Shown here one piece after another: positions 16,813 to 25,427 of a stretch of DNA of 64,000 bases. The stretch's first letter is position 1. The number at the start of each line of letters is the position of its first letter. The DNA comes from Alphaproteobacteria bacterium (GTDB taxonomy: Bacteria > Pseudomonadota > Alphaproteobacteria > UBA6615), in assembly GCA_011087645.1 (NCBI GenBank), contig JAALLF010000014.1, positions 30,804 through 94,803 on the forward strand, given 5' to 3'. Below the pieces are notes generated by a model. It had not been told where the DNA came from and did no database searches. It was given only the letters and a program-made list of their open reading frames with translations. Position numbers and translations under genes: made by a program.

Positions 16813-17862
16813 GTGTCTAACGTCTTGCACATTAACGGACATAGCGTAGGGCCAAAGACGCCACCATTTGTGATTGCCGAATTGTCGGGAAATCACAACG
16901 GCCAGCTCGGCAACGCGTTGCGTTTGGTGGAGGCGGCCGCCGAAGCAGGGGCGGATGCCATAAAGCTCCAAACCTATACGGCGGATACAATTACGCTCGA
17001 TCACGACGGGCCAGAATTTCAGATTACCGAAGGCCTGTGGAAGGGGCGCAGCCTATACGAGCTGTACGATGAAGCGCACACGCCGTTGGATTGGCACGCA
17101 CCATTATTCGAGCGCGCCCGCAAATTGGATATTGTTGCGTTTAGCTCCCCCTTTGATCCGAGCGCTGTCGATTTCTTGGAATCACTGAATCCGCCCGTCT
17201 ACAAGGTCGCGTCGTTCGAGTTAATCGATATACCTTTGGTCAAATATATTGCCGCGACCGGCAGGCCGATGATCATGTCGACCGGAATGGCCAACCGTGA
17301 TGAGATCGAAGAAGCCATTACCGCAGCACGCGCCGCAGGGGCGCGCGAAATTGCCCTATTGCATTGCACGAGTGGATATCCCACCCCCCCGGAGGAGGCG
17401 AACCTCGCTACCATCAGCGACCTCGCAACGACGTTCGGCGTTGTCATCGGCTTATCGGATCACACGTTGGGAAATGCGGTATCGGTCGCGGCGGTTAGCC
17501 TGGGCGCCTCGCTCGTGGAAAAGCATCTGACTCTGTCGCGTGCTGACGGCGGCCCCGATGCGGCGTTTTCGCTCGAACCCGATGAGTTCAAGTTATTGGT
17601 CGACGATTGCCGCACCGCCTGGCGCGCACGCGGAAACGTAAACTACCAACAAACAGCCAGCGAGCAGGGCAATGTTCGATTCCGGCGATCCCTCTACGTC
17701 GTTGCCGATATTGGCGAGGGCGAACCCTTCACGCGCGAGAACGTACGGAGCATTCGCCCCGGTTACGGCCTGGCGCCAAAACATTTAGACGGCGTTCTTG
17801 ATCGCCGCGCCTCTCGTAATCTGACTAGAGGTACCGCGCTAAACTGGGAGATGGTCGTGTGA
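16813..17862 (+). CDS. pseI: Pseudaminic acid synthase, PseI
   Basis: A 349-residue NeuB-family enzyme that condenses 2,4-diacetamido-trideoxy-altrose with phosphoenolpyruvate. The TIM barrel covers about residues 1-280 (FVIAELSGNHNGQL, ADAIKLQTYT, AFSSPFD, LLHCTSGYPTP, GLSDHT) and a SAF/antifreeze-like domain ends the protein (RRSLYVVADIGEGEPFTREN). GLSDHT and the PFD form fit PseI rather than sialic synthase. The GTG start lies 10 bases after pseG-pseH. The stop overlaps the start of the next gene, which ties the two kinase-fold genes to the pse operon. Confidence 0.93.
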   Translation: MSNVLHINGHSVGPKTPPFVIAELSGNHNGQLGNALRLVEAAAEAGADAIKLQTYTADTITLDHDGPEFQITEGLWKGRSLYELYDEAHTPLDWHAPLFERARKLDIVAFSSPFDPSAVDFLESLNPPVYKVASFELIDIPLVKYIAATGRPMIMSTGMANRDEIEEAITAARAAGAREIALLHCTSGYPTPPEEANLATISDLATTFGVVIGLSDHTLGNAVSVAAVSLGASLVEKHLTLSRADGGPDAAFSLEPDEFKLLVDDCRTAWRARGNVNYQQTASEQGNVRFRRSLYVVADIGEGEPFTRENVRSIRPGYGLAPKHLDGVLDRRASRNLTRGTALNWEMVV

Positions 17863-18488
17863 GCACGGCGGCATATCGTCCAGCCACAGGCCTGCAAATC
17901 GACGTTGAAGTCAGAGGTGATCGTGTTCGGAAAACATTCAATCGCGACATCCCAGGCAGAGCACCAGCGGATGAGAAGTTTGAACGCGAATATGCTGCCT
18001 ATTGTCGATTCAGCGAGCTCGGTACGGATTTTGTTCCCCGGCTTATTGAGTGCAATCGGGCCGGGTTATGGCTCGACTTAGAGCGTATCGCCAACGGTCG
18101 AACACTCGTCGACTGGCTGAACGACGCGGCCCACAACAGCTTCGATCCGGTGATCACCCAGCTCATTCATATCGACCATTATCTACACAAACATCGAATC
18201 AACTATTTGGCTGGTTCCCCTCTGGACGTGTTGGTGGCACACGATTACCGAGTCTATCTCATTGATTTCGAATACACATGGTTAGACGAGCGATTCGAGG
18301 ACATCTTTTGTGAAAGCATGAACCACACCCGACTCGAGCGGGTTACGAACACCAGTAATCGAGATTTATTCATCGCTATGCTGGCTAGCCGGCGGGCCGA
18401 TATCCGGCACTATTCACGCCGAAAAATAACGAACGCGGCTGTCCACCGGCTCCGAATTGGCCGCCGCAGAAAACTTGTCAGACGATGA
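17859..18488 (+). CDS. Kinase-fold protein with degenerate catalytic loop
   Basis: A 209-residue small protein-kinase-like protein. An ATP-type lysine in RVRKTFNRD, a helix Glu in FEREYAAYCRF, a catalytic-loop equivalent HKHRINYLAGSPLDVLV and a DFG-like LIDFEYTW can be read in order. The usual HxD Asp appears replaced (HRIN), so it may be inactive or use another residue. The C-terminus is strongly basic. It starts inside the pseI stop (GTGTGA) and overlaps the next kinase-like gene by four bases. It may phosphorylate a glycan sugar, as WaaP-type kinases do, or act as a partner of its neighbour; both are inference. Confidence 0.6.
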   Translation: MSTAAYRPATGLQIDVEVRGDRVRKTFNRDIPGRAPADEKFEREYAAYCRFSELGTDFVPRLIECNRAGLWLDLERIANGRTLVDWLNDAAHNSFDPVITQLIHIDHYLHKHRINYLAGSPLDVLVAHDYRVYLIDFEYTWLDERFEDIFCESMNHTRLERVTNTSNRDLFIAMLASRRADIRHYSRRKITNAAVHRLRIGRRRKLVRR

Positions 18489-19387
18489 ATTTAGATGCGA
18501 TCGAAGGCGCCGTCGGAGCAAAGTGTACAATTCAACCCTTAAAAAAGCAGCGGCTCAGCACATCTCGGCTTTTGCGCAAGTGGAAGATTCTCGGCGCCGA
18601 GCTGAGCCTGTCCCCTTATCGAGTCGATACTGCAGACGGACGAGAATACAAGCTGTTGGTTGCCGGCCAGTCCAATCGCCCGGCATTACAGGCGCTGTTA
18701 ATCACCTATGCGGCTGTTGCCGAACTCGACTGCACACCGCGCCTTTTATGGCACAACGATTACGCCATTCTACTAGACTTCATACAAGGTGAAGTACCTG
18801 ACTTGCGCGAACCTGCGTGCGCGACCGAGTTCGGCCGCAGCCTGGCAGCCATATACCGGCTCGACAGCGACTATCTTCCCGCCTCCACCGTCTTGCGAAC
18901 CGCGAATAAGTATATTGAAGATTTGATGTCTGTCGGCCTTTTTACATCCGATTTGGCCGACCGCGTGCGCGAAAATCTTTCTGCCCAATTGCCAGAGCGC
19001 TGCCGCACGAGTGTGGATTATGCCGATGTTCAACCTGGCAATTTCCGCTGGGATCGAAGCGGCAAACTCTTGTTTGTTGATATTGGCGGATTTCAGTTAG
19101 GGCGCCTCACTGGCGAAGGCTTCTTCGGGCATCCGGGCGCGTCGAAAATCCCCGAAGAACAGTTCACAACTGCCTATAAAGCCGCCGGAGGCCCTGATGA
19201 AATATTCGAATTCAGGGACGCAATCATTGCGCTCAGCAGTTTACGGCGCGGCTCCCGTTTAGCTATTTGGGCCAGCGGAATGAAATTCCTTCAGCCCCGG
19301 CAAGCGCGGGCTTTCCGGGCGCGCGCGGCGACACTTGTCGACAATCTACAGGCGTTCTCGAACGCCACATCGGACCCAATCAGTTGA
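18485..19387 (+). CDS. Aminoglycoside/choline-kinase-like phosphotransferase
   Basis: A 300-residue protein with APH-family marks: a catalytic Asp and Asn in DYADVQPGNFRW (about residue 178) and the metal Asp in LLFVDIGG (about residue 197). The N-terminal lobe has YRVDTADGREYKLLVAG, with a candidate ATP lysine. It overlaps the previous kinase-fold gene by four bases. Family members phosphorylate small hydroxyl compounds or sugars, so phosphorylation of a glycan component is possible, but the substrate cannot be read from sequence. Confidence 0.65.
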   Translation: MNLDAIEGAVGAKCTIQPLKKQRLSTSRLLRKWKILGAELSLSPYRVDTADGREYKLLVAGQSNRPALQALLITYAAVAELDCTPRLLWHNDYAILLDFIQGEVPDLREPACATEFGRSLAAIYRLDSDYLPASTVLRTANKYIEDLMSVGLFTSDLADRVRENLSAQLPERCRTSVDYADVQPGNFRWDRSGKLLFVDIGGFQLGRLTGEGFFGHPGASKIPEEQFTTAYKAAGGPDEIFEFRDAIIALSSLRRGSRLAIWASGMKFLQPRQARAFRARAATLVDNLQAFSNATSDPIS

Positions 19388-19409
19388 AATTCTCAAAGGT
19401 TCACTCACA

Positions 19410-20093
19410 ATGGGTTTTCTAAAATCACTCATACTGGCCGTGGCCAATCCGACACTTCGATTTTACCGCACGAAAATCGTCGGCCTGTCGCACCAGCGCA
19501 GCGATATGGCGCGGGCTCAAGAAAAATGGCGATTAATCGAGTCGGAGCTACCAGAGACGGCCGGCAGCCTTCTCGATATTGGCTGCAACGAAGGTTATTT
19601 CACGCTGCAAGCTGCGGAGAAGGGTTGGTGTGGTTGGGGCATAGAGATAATTGAAAAGGCTGTTCGCTACGCCCGTCACGAGGCCGCCCAACGCAATTTA
19701 GATACCGCGCTTTTCTTCAATGCGCCGCTAACGCCCGAAGCGGTGGAACGGATGCCGCATTTCGACGTAATCCTGTTCATGTCCAGTTTTCATGACTTTC
19801 ATCAAGTGTACGGCGGCGCTCGTGCCTACGAAATGTTCGACAATCTGCTACGCGCCTGCCGACAGAAAATGATCTTGGAGCCTGCCAGCACAACCAAACG
19901 ATTTAGCGCCACCGAACCTGTTTTCAGCAAAGACAACGACCGTGAAGCAATTGAAGAGTGGGTCCGCACTTTGGTCGCGCGTTCGCCGGGCTGGACCGTA
20001 CGTTATGTCGGAGAAACCGCTTATTCGGAAGTCGAACCCTATCGTTTCATGTTTTCAATCGAGCGCGCGCCGCAGCATCCGGCGTCAAGTTGA
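19410..20093 (+). CDS. SAM-dependent methyltransferase, paralogue of the gene at 23.7 kb
   Basis: A 227-residue class I methyltransferase with motif I LLDIGCNEGYFTLQAAEKG and the acidic WGIEIIEKAV after it. The ATG at 19410 is chosen because the protein then aligns from its first residues with the methyltransferase encoded at 23669-24337; the shared pattern includes KWxLIxxELPxTxGSLLDIGC and RQKxILE. The open frame extends 75 bases upstream into the kinase-like gene without similarity. The target is unknown; a glycan hydroxyl is likely from context. Confidence 0.75.
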   Translation: MGFLKSLILAVANPTLRFYRTKIVGLSHQRSDMARAQEKWRLIESELPETAGSLLDIGCNEGYFTLQAAEKGWCGWGIEIIEKAVRYARHEAAQRNLDTALFFNAPLTPEAVERMPHFDVILFMSSFHDFHQVYGGARAYEMFDNLLRACRQKMILEPASTTKRFSATEPVFSKDNDREAIEEWVRTLVARSPGWTVRYVGETAYSEVEPYRFMFSIERAPQHPASS

Positions 20094-20102
20094 TCGGCTG
20101 AA

Positions 20103-21818
20103 ATGAGAGACATCCTTAAACATTTGCGTTTTGCTGGATCAGTCCTCAGGGCTTATCCGCGCTACAGTCTACCTGTGCTTTTTTTCCAGTTTGTCGCTGC
20201 CTTGTTAGAAGGCGTCGGGCTCATCGCGCTACTCCCGCTGCTTTCCATTGTGCTTAATCAGGAAACAAGCAATCCCTACATTGCAGAATTTGAACAAGTT
20301 CTTCTAGCTGCTGGATTGCGGCCAAACTTAGAGATTCTACTGAGCCTCATTGTCGGCCTAATGCTCTTAAAAGCAGCGGCAATGTGGTACGCAAAAAATA
20401 AGGTCGGCTACGCAACCGCTCAGGTCGGCGTCGATCTGCGTCACCGCTTGATCGACGCGATCGCAGCAGTGCAATGGCCCTACTATGTGACAAAGCCGAC
20501 CGGCGCCCTTGCGAACTCGCTTACTGTCGAGGCTGAGAACGCATCTAACACATTCTTCCATGCCGCCCGTTTTGCGGCGGACGTCGGTCTCGTCGCGGTA
20601 TATTTGGCCCTCACCCTCACGACCGCGTGGCACGTTTCACTCGCCGCCGTTGTTCTAGGCGCCTTCGCCGCTTTAGCCCTTCATCGGTTCGTCCAAATGT
20701 CGCGGGAGACCGGTCAGGAGCAAACAAATCTGATGCGATCAACGGCCAGTCAGCTGGTCGATCGGTTAAACGGCTTCAAAGCGCTGAAAGCGATGGGAAA
20801 AGAGGCCGTGTTGAGCCGCGCTCTTGCTGACGATACGGACGCCTTACAACAGGTCAAACGCCGCGAAGTTTTTGCAAAGGAGGGGCTTGCCGCACTTCAG
20901 GAGCCAGCATTTGTCTTCGCCTTGGTCGTCGGCTTATATGGCGCGGTTACCATTTTGAATCTCGATAGTGGAACGCTCATTGTTCTCGCCATTGTGCTGT
21001 TCCGCGCCCTCGGTCGGATTGGTTCCTTGCAAATGACGCTGCAAGGAATTGTGCGCACCGAGGCGGCGTACCGAGCTATTGAATCAGCCATCGCAGCGGC
21101 TCAAGCCGAGGCCGAAACTTTAACCGGCTGGCGCCCAGCGCACTTCGATAGAACCATCAACTGCCAAAGCGTAAGTTTTGGCTATAGCGATTCTGCGTTT
21201 ATTCATCACCCCGATCTGGAAATAAGGGCGGGGCTGTTCACCGCGCTTCTAGGTCCATCCGGCGCCGGTAAAACGACGATTGTCGACTTAATCGCAGGCC
21301 TGCTACATCCGACTGATGGTGACATCCGGATCGACGACGTGCCGCTCGCAGAGATTAACTTAAAAGAGTGGCGCGCGATGATCGGCTACATGCCGCAAGA
21401 CCCAATCCTGTTCAACGATACGCTGCGCGCCAACATCGTCCTCGGCGATTCCAACTTAACCGACGCCGACGTCGAAGCTGCAATCCGAAGTGCCGGGTTG
21501 CAGGACTATTTCTCGTCACTCACCGAGGGGCTCGAAACTCCCGTTGGTGAGAAAGGGATGCGGTTTTCGGGCGGTCAACGACAGCGCATCGCGCTAGCCC
21601 GCGCACTGGTTCGAAAACCCCGGCTGTTGATTTTGGATGAGGCAACATCGTCTCTCGATTCCGAAAGCGAGATCGCCATACTTGAGACCGTTCGCCATCT
21701 CAAAGGAGCGACCACTATTCTGGCGATCTCGCACCAGCCCGCGGTACGCGGTGCTGCCGATGTGATTTACCGGATAGAAGATGGCCAGGTACGCCTGGAA
21801 AAAGGGCTCGCCGCATAG
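20103..21818 (+). CDS. ABC exporter, fused membrane and ATPase domains, glycan flippase type
   Basis: A 571-residue half-transporter. About residues 15-310 contain six membrane segments; the ATPase follows with Walker A GPSGAGKTT near residue 384, signature FSGGQRQR near 488 and Walker B LLILDEATSSLD near 507. This order is that of MsbA/PglK-like lipid-linked-oligosaccharide flippases and other type IV exporters. No Wzx-type flippase is seen in the window, so this is the best candidate for moving the lipid-linked glycan across the inner membrane. A lipid or peptide substrate is also possible. Confidence 0.85.
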   Translation: MRDILKHLRFAGSVLRAYPRYSLPVLFFQFVAALLEGVGLIALLPLLSIVLNQETSNPYIAEFEQVLLAAGLRPNLEILLSLIVGLMLLKAAAMWYAKNKVGYATAQVGVDLRHRLIDAIAAVQWPYYVTKPTGALANSLTVEAENASNTFFHAARFAADVGLVAVYLALTLTTAWHVSLAAVVLGAFAALALHRFVQMSRETGQEQTNLMRSTASQLVDRLNGFKALKAMGKEAVLSRALADDTDALQQVKRREVFAKEGLAALQEPAFVFALVVGLYGAVTILNLDSGTLIVLAIVLFRALGRIGSLQMTLQGIVRTEAAYRAIESAIAAAQAEAETLTGWRPAHFDRTINCQSVSFGYSDSAFIHHPDLEIRAGLFTALLGPSGAGKTTIVDLIAGLLHPTDGDIRIDDVPLAEINLKEWRAMIGYMPQDPILFNDTLRANIVLGDSNLTDADVEAAIRSAGLQDYFSSLTEGLETPVGEKGMRFSGGQRQRIALARALVRKPRLLILDEATSSLDSESEIAILETVRHLKGATTILAISHQPAVRGAADVIYRIEDGQVRLEKGLAA

Positions 21819-21892
21819 TGGCGGCTTCCAGCTCAAATCGCCGCTTGGGATACCTAAACAATACAACCATAGTAAACTTGGCAGGAATGTAG

Positions 21893-22651
21893 ATGAACGT
21901 TAGCCGCCTCGCCAATCTTGTCTATAAATCGGCGATCAATCACACGCCCTATTCGGTTAAGTATAAGGCGATGACTGCGTGGCAACGCACATTGCCGCCA
22001 TACCACGTCGTAAAACCGGGTGATGTGGTCGTTCAAATAGGGGTGGCGGGTCATCTTTGCCCCATGGGAAGATCGCAGGCCATCCTCTATTCGCGTTTGG
22101 TGGGAGACACCGGCAAGGTGTTGGCATTCGAAGCAATTCCGGAAAATCTCGACCATTTCTGCTCATATGTGACGCGGCATGGCATTACGAACATCGAGAG
22201 CAAGTCCACAGGACTGTGGAACGAAAAAGGCACTTTGGTGTTCGACGCACCGGCGAAGGGGCCTGGCTCCTCCCGCATCAAAGCGGCAAAAACGGACGCA
22301 CCCTATCAATACACGACCGAGCGAGAATTTCCGGTCGATACACTTGATCACCTTCTCGATGAACAGGGCGTCGAAAGGCTGGACCTGATCAACATAACCA
22401 CAAATTGCGCCGAAACCGAAATCATGGAAGGAGGTATGAAGTACCTCAAACGCTTCAAGCCAACCCTGTGCGTTCCAGAGCGACCAGAAAACCTGGAATA
22501 TTTCGAAGCCAATTTGAAACCGTTGGGTTACACCGCCCAAGTTCGCGAAGTTCGCCTACATCTACTCGGATCGCCATTCAGGGTTCTATGGGCCGAAAGG
22601 CCAAATGAGCAGAATAATCCAACCATCGCGGAAACCAACGCGCATGCATGA
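21893..22651 (+). CDS. FkbM-family methyltransferase
   Basis: A 252-residue FkbM-type SAM methyltransferase, with GDVVVQIGVAGHLCPMGRSQ as a variant motif I, VLAFEAIPENLDHF after it, the VDTLDHLLDE segment typical of FkbM, and LDLINITTNCAETEIMEG. FkbM enzymes mostly O-methylate sugars. A GGAA site precedes the ATG. The motif I is unusual (QIGVAGH rather than DVGANxG), so SAM binding may differ. It overlaps the following sulfotransferase by eight bases. Confidence 0.8.
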   Translation: MNVSRLANLVYKSAINHTPYSVKYKAMTAWQRTLPPYHVVKPGDVVVQIGVAGHLCPMGRSQAILYSRLVGDTGKVLAFEAIPENLDHFCSYVTRHGITNIESKSTGLWNEKGTLVFDAPAKGPGSSRIKAAKTDAPYQYTTEREFPVDTLDHLLDEQGVERLDLINITTNCAETEIMEGGMKYLKRFKPTLCVPERPENLEYFEANLKPLGYTAQVREVRLHLLGSPFRVLWAERPNEQNNPTIAETNAHA

Positions 22652-23672
22652 TTGTCCCATTTATGTGACCGGGATGATGGAGTCGGGCAAATCGACCTTT
22701 ATGACCCTTTTAGATGGCCACCCAGATCTCCTGGTTTTTCCGCAGGAACCGAATTTTGGTCGCATGCTAGAGCAACAATTTACCTCGGCTGAAGACGCGC
22801 GCCGCTGGTCTCTCGAGAAATCAGATTTTAGTAAAAGCGGCTCTCTGCGTGGGATCGAGGACCAACAAGAGTCGGCATACGATCACCGTAAGTATCTTGC
22901 CGAGCTGGAACACGCGCTGTCCGAGAAATTTGCCCCGCGCGAGGTAATGATCGAAACGATGCGCGCCTTCGCAGAGGCATCCAACCAGAATTTCGATTCG
23001 CGCAAATATTGGGTATTCAACGAACCCAGTCGAGCGCGCATGGCGCCATGGCTCTTTTCCACCTTTCCCAATGGAAAGGTCATCCACCTAATACGCGATC
23101 CTCGCGAGCATTTTGCTGCCATTAAAGCCCATCACCGCCAGGTTGATGCGGATATGGGTCGAGCGCCGGCGTTAAGTTTCTCGATGGATTGGGCGCTAGG
23201 GGTGACGCAGGCGTTCGAAAACCGCGGCAAGTTTGGCGCCTCGCGATACCTTATTGTGGGTTACGAGGATGTTCGCGACCAAAAAGAAAAGACCGTGCGC
23301 CGTATCGCCGATTTTCTCAATATCGAGTTCGATCCTGTACTCCTACACCCCTCAAAGGTCGGAATTTCTGCCGCAACGACAGATGGCCGAATTACAGAAT
23401 CTGAAATTGGAAAATGGATACAACCGTTAACCAGACGCGAACATATTCTGATCGAGTCTCTTTGCGGCGACGTGATGCTCGGAAGTCAGACTGGTTATCG
23501 GCCCCATCTAAATTCTGCCTTGCAAAAGATCGTCAACGGCCTTCTTCGACGCGTTGTCTACGCAAGCTACTACGGAAAACGACTACTCAAGGGCATTGTA
23601 TCACCGGACGCCCTTCATGAGCTTAGTCGGATCGATAGAGCTGCAAACAACGTCTATGCATTTCGTCTATGA
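22644..23672 (+). CDS. Second PAPS-dependent sulfotransferase family protein
   Basis: A 342-residue sulfotransferase with a 5'-phosphosulfate loop YVTGMMESGKSTFMTLLDG near the N-terminus and a 3'-phosphate segment VIHLIRDPREHFAAIKAH near residue 145. The loop ESGKS is closer to a Walker A form than the RSGTT of the first sulfotransferase at 12.8 kb, so the two are not recent duplicates. ATG at 22644 overlaps the FkbM stop; the frame is open further up to 22605. It overlaps the next methyltransferase gene by four bases (ATGA). Confidence 0.8.
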   Translation: MHDCPIYVTGMMESGKSTFMTLLDGHPDLLVFPQEPNFGRMLEQQFTSAEDARRWSLEKSDFSKSGSLRGIEDQQESAYDHRKYLAELEHALSEKFAPREVMIETMRAFAEASNQNFDSRKYWVFNEPSRARMAPWLFSTFPNGKVIHLIRDPREHFAAIKAHHRQVDADMGRAPALSFSMDWALGVTQAFENRGKFGASRYLIVGYEDVRDQKEKTVRRIADFLNIEFDPVLLHPSKVGISAATTDGRITESEIGKWIQPLTRREHILIESLCGDVMLGSQTGYRPHLNSALQKIVNGLLRRVVYASYYGKRLLKGIVSPDALHELSRIDRAANNVYAFRL

Positions 23673-24337
23673 CCGTTCCCTTACCCCCTATTGTCAAGAA
23701 TGTTTTGCTGAGCGCATACAATCCGGTCGCCAATTTTTACAAAAACAAGATATTGAAAGTCTCGCATCAAACGCACTTTCAAGATCGAACCGTCGAAAAG
23801 TGGGATCTGATCAAGCACGAACTGCCCCGCACGCCGGGAAGTTTGCTCGATATTGGCTGTAGCGAAGGTAAGTTCACGCTGAAAGCAGCGAGCGTTGGAT
23901 ATTCCGCCTGGGGAATCGAAGGCAAGGACGCGGCTGTCAAACGCGCGGTCGAGGCATCCGCAAAGGACCTGGAAGCCAACGCTCTGTTCACACCAGGCCT
24001 ATTAACGCCGCAAGCTGCCCGACACCTACCCACATATGATGTCATTCTTTTACTGTCGGTGTTGCACCAACTCGTTACACATTACGGCGAAGAGGTGGCG
24101 GTGACCATGGTTCAGGATTTGCTGAATTCGTGTCGGCAAAAACTTATTCTGGAGCTAGCAGGGACGAACCGGAAATACGGTCACCCGGTATTAAACCGCG
24201 ACAACGACCAGGCGAGCGTCGATGCTTTTGTCCGCCGCCTTCTTCCCATGGGCTGGAATATGCGCCTCGTTGGCGCCGTGCCCTATACCGATGAAGAACA
24301 TAACCGCTTCGTCTATGTGATCGAGCGTGAGAACTGA
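23669..24337 (+). CDS. SAM-dependent methyltransferase, paralogue of the gene at 19.4 kb
   Basis: A 222-residue class I methyltransferase with LLDIGCSEGKFTLKAASVG and WGIEGKDAAV. It aligns along its whole length with the protein at 19410-20093, including the N-terminal KIxxxSHQ, LTPxAxxxxPxxDVIL and the C-terminal Tyr/Phe-rich strand before the IER ending. The pair flanks the ABC exporter, FkbM and second sulfotransferase genes, so one copy probably arose by duplication and then diverged for a different position or sugar. Confidence 0.75.
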   Translation: MTVPLPPIVKNVLLSAYNPVANFYKNKILKVSHQTHFQDRTVEKWDLIKHELPRTPGSLLDIGCSEGKFTLKAASVGYSAWGIEGKDAAVKRAVEASAKDLEANALFTPGLLTPQAARHLPTYDVILLLSVLHQLVTHYGEEVAVTMVQDLLNSCRQKLILELAGTNRKYGHPVLNRDNDQASVDAFVRRLLPMGWNMRLVGAVPYTDEEHNRFVYVIEREN

Positions 24338-24439
24338 TACCGATCGAAATCGGCCGCTGCCGTTCGCGCTCGTAAGCATTATCTGTTTGCGCTGGATCGC
24401 TTTAACTTCGAATCTTCGCCCCCACAGGAACGCGGCCCC

Positions 24440-25297
24440 ATGATCATCAAACACTATGCCGCCGGCAAAGGCGAGGATGCTGAAGCCTGGTCGAGTGATC
24501 GGATTCAGCAGATAGGGGCGCTTGAGGATAGATATTTCAAGGGTCTTAAGTGGAGCTTGTTCAAAAAGTATGTCAATCGCCAGGATATTTTCGTGGAAGC
24601 CGGATGCGGCAGCGGAGACCATCTGCGGGCTGTACAAGACCATATCGGAGCAACCTGCATCGGCATTGATTTCGCGTCAGAATTGCTTGACGAATTGAAT
24701 ACGCGTTTTCCCGACTACCGTTGGGAACAGGGCGATGTTCGTCAGTTATCGAGATTTAAGGACGCATCAGTCGATGTGATGGCGTCGTTCGGGGTCGTGG
24801 AACACATCGAAACCGGCCCTTACGAAGCGATCAACGAAATGAAGAGAGTTATAAAGCCTGGTGGGATGCTGATATTTAGCGTTCCGAGGAACGCGCCTCT
24901 GGCAATTCTAGGTTTGATCAAACATGCAATTTTTCGCGAGCCGTTCTTATTCTCCAATAAAAAAGAGATCGTTCGCGGCGACCGATCAATGGTGATCGTA
25001 AAGAAATTTGACGACGAACGAGCGGGCGTTTACCCGTTCAGTCAATACGCCGTGACCGACCGCGTTGTTTATTCCTATTTCCCGAATGAACATTGGACGG
25101 TCGTTGAAAAAAGGTGCAACGGCCTCATTTACCCGCGTTTGGCGGAATCTATCAAAAAGTTGCTGGGTGAAGTGGCCTACGAAAATATTTGCGTCCTTGA
25201 GATGCCGGGCACCCTTCGCGAAAAAGTTTGGTTCCGATTTCTCGCTTGGTTCTACGGGGGAAACCGGCTGCTAATTCTAAAAAGAACAACGTCGTGA
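24440..25297 (+). CDS. Class I SAM-dependent methyltransferase
   Basis: A 285-residue protein with EAGCGSGDHLRAVQDH as motif I, CIGIDFASELLDEL as motif II, EQGDVRQL and a VIKPGGMLIFSVPR segment, the standard Methyltransf_11/25 pattern. An AGGAA sequence lies before the ATG. The gap of 102 bases to the previous gene and 130 bases to the next suggests looser coupling than in the overlapping genes before it. Somewhat richer in AT than its neighbours. Substrate unknown. Confidence 0.78.
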   Translation: MIIKHYAAGKGEDAEAWSSDRIQQIGALEDRYFKGLKWSLFKKYVNRQDIFVEAGCGSGDHLRAVQDHIGATCIGIDFASELLDELNTRFPDYRWEQGDVRQLSRFKDASVDVMASFGVVEHIETGPYEAINEMKRVIKPGGMLIFSVPRNAPLAILGLIKHAIFREPFLFSNKKEIVRGDRSMVIVKKFDDERAGVYPFSQYAVTDRVVYSYFPNEHWTVVEKRCNGLIYPRLAESIKKLLGEVAYENICVLEMPGTLREKVWFRFLAWFYGGNRLLILKRTTS

Positions 25298-25427
25298 CCG
25301 ATATCCAGTACGGCTGATCGCTGCGACTCGCCGGTTGTTTCGCCTGAGGAACCTGGAGGGCCGTAGGTTACATTGACGTGAATTGCTCACAGCAAGAATC
25401 CAAATATGGAGTTGAGCAGTTAAAAAA

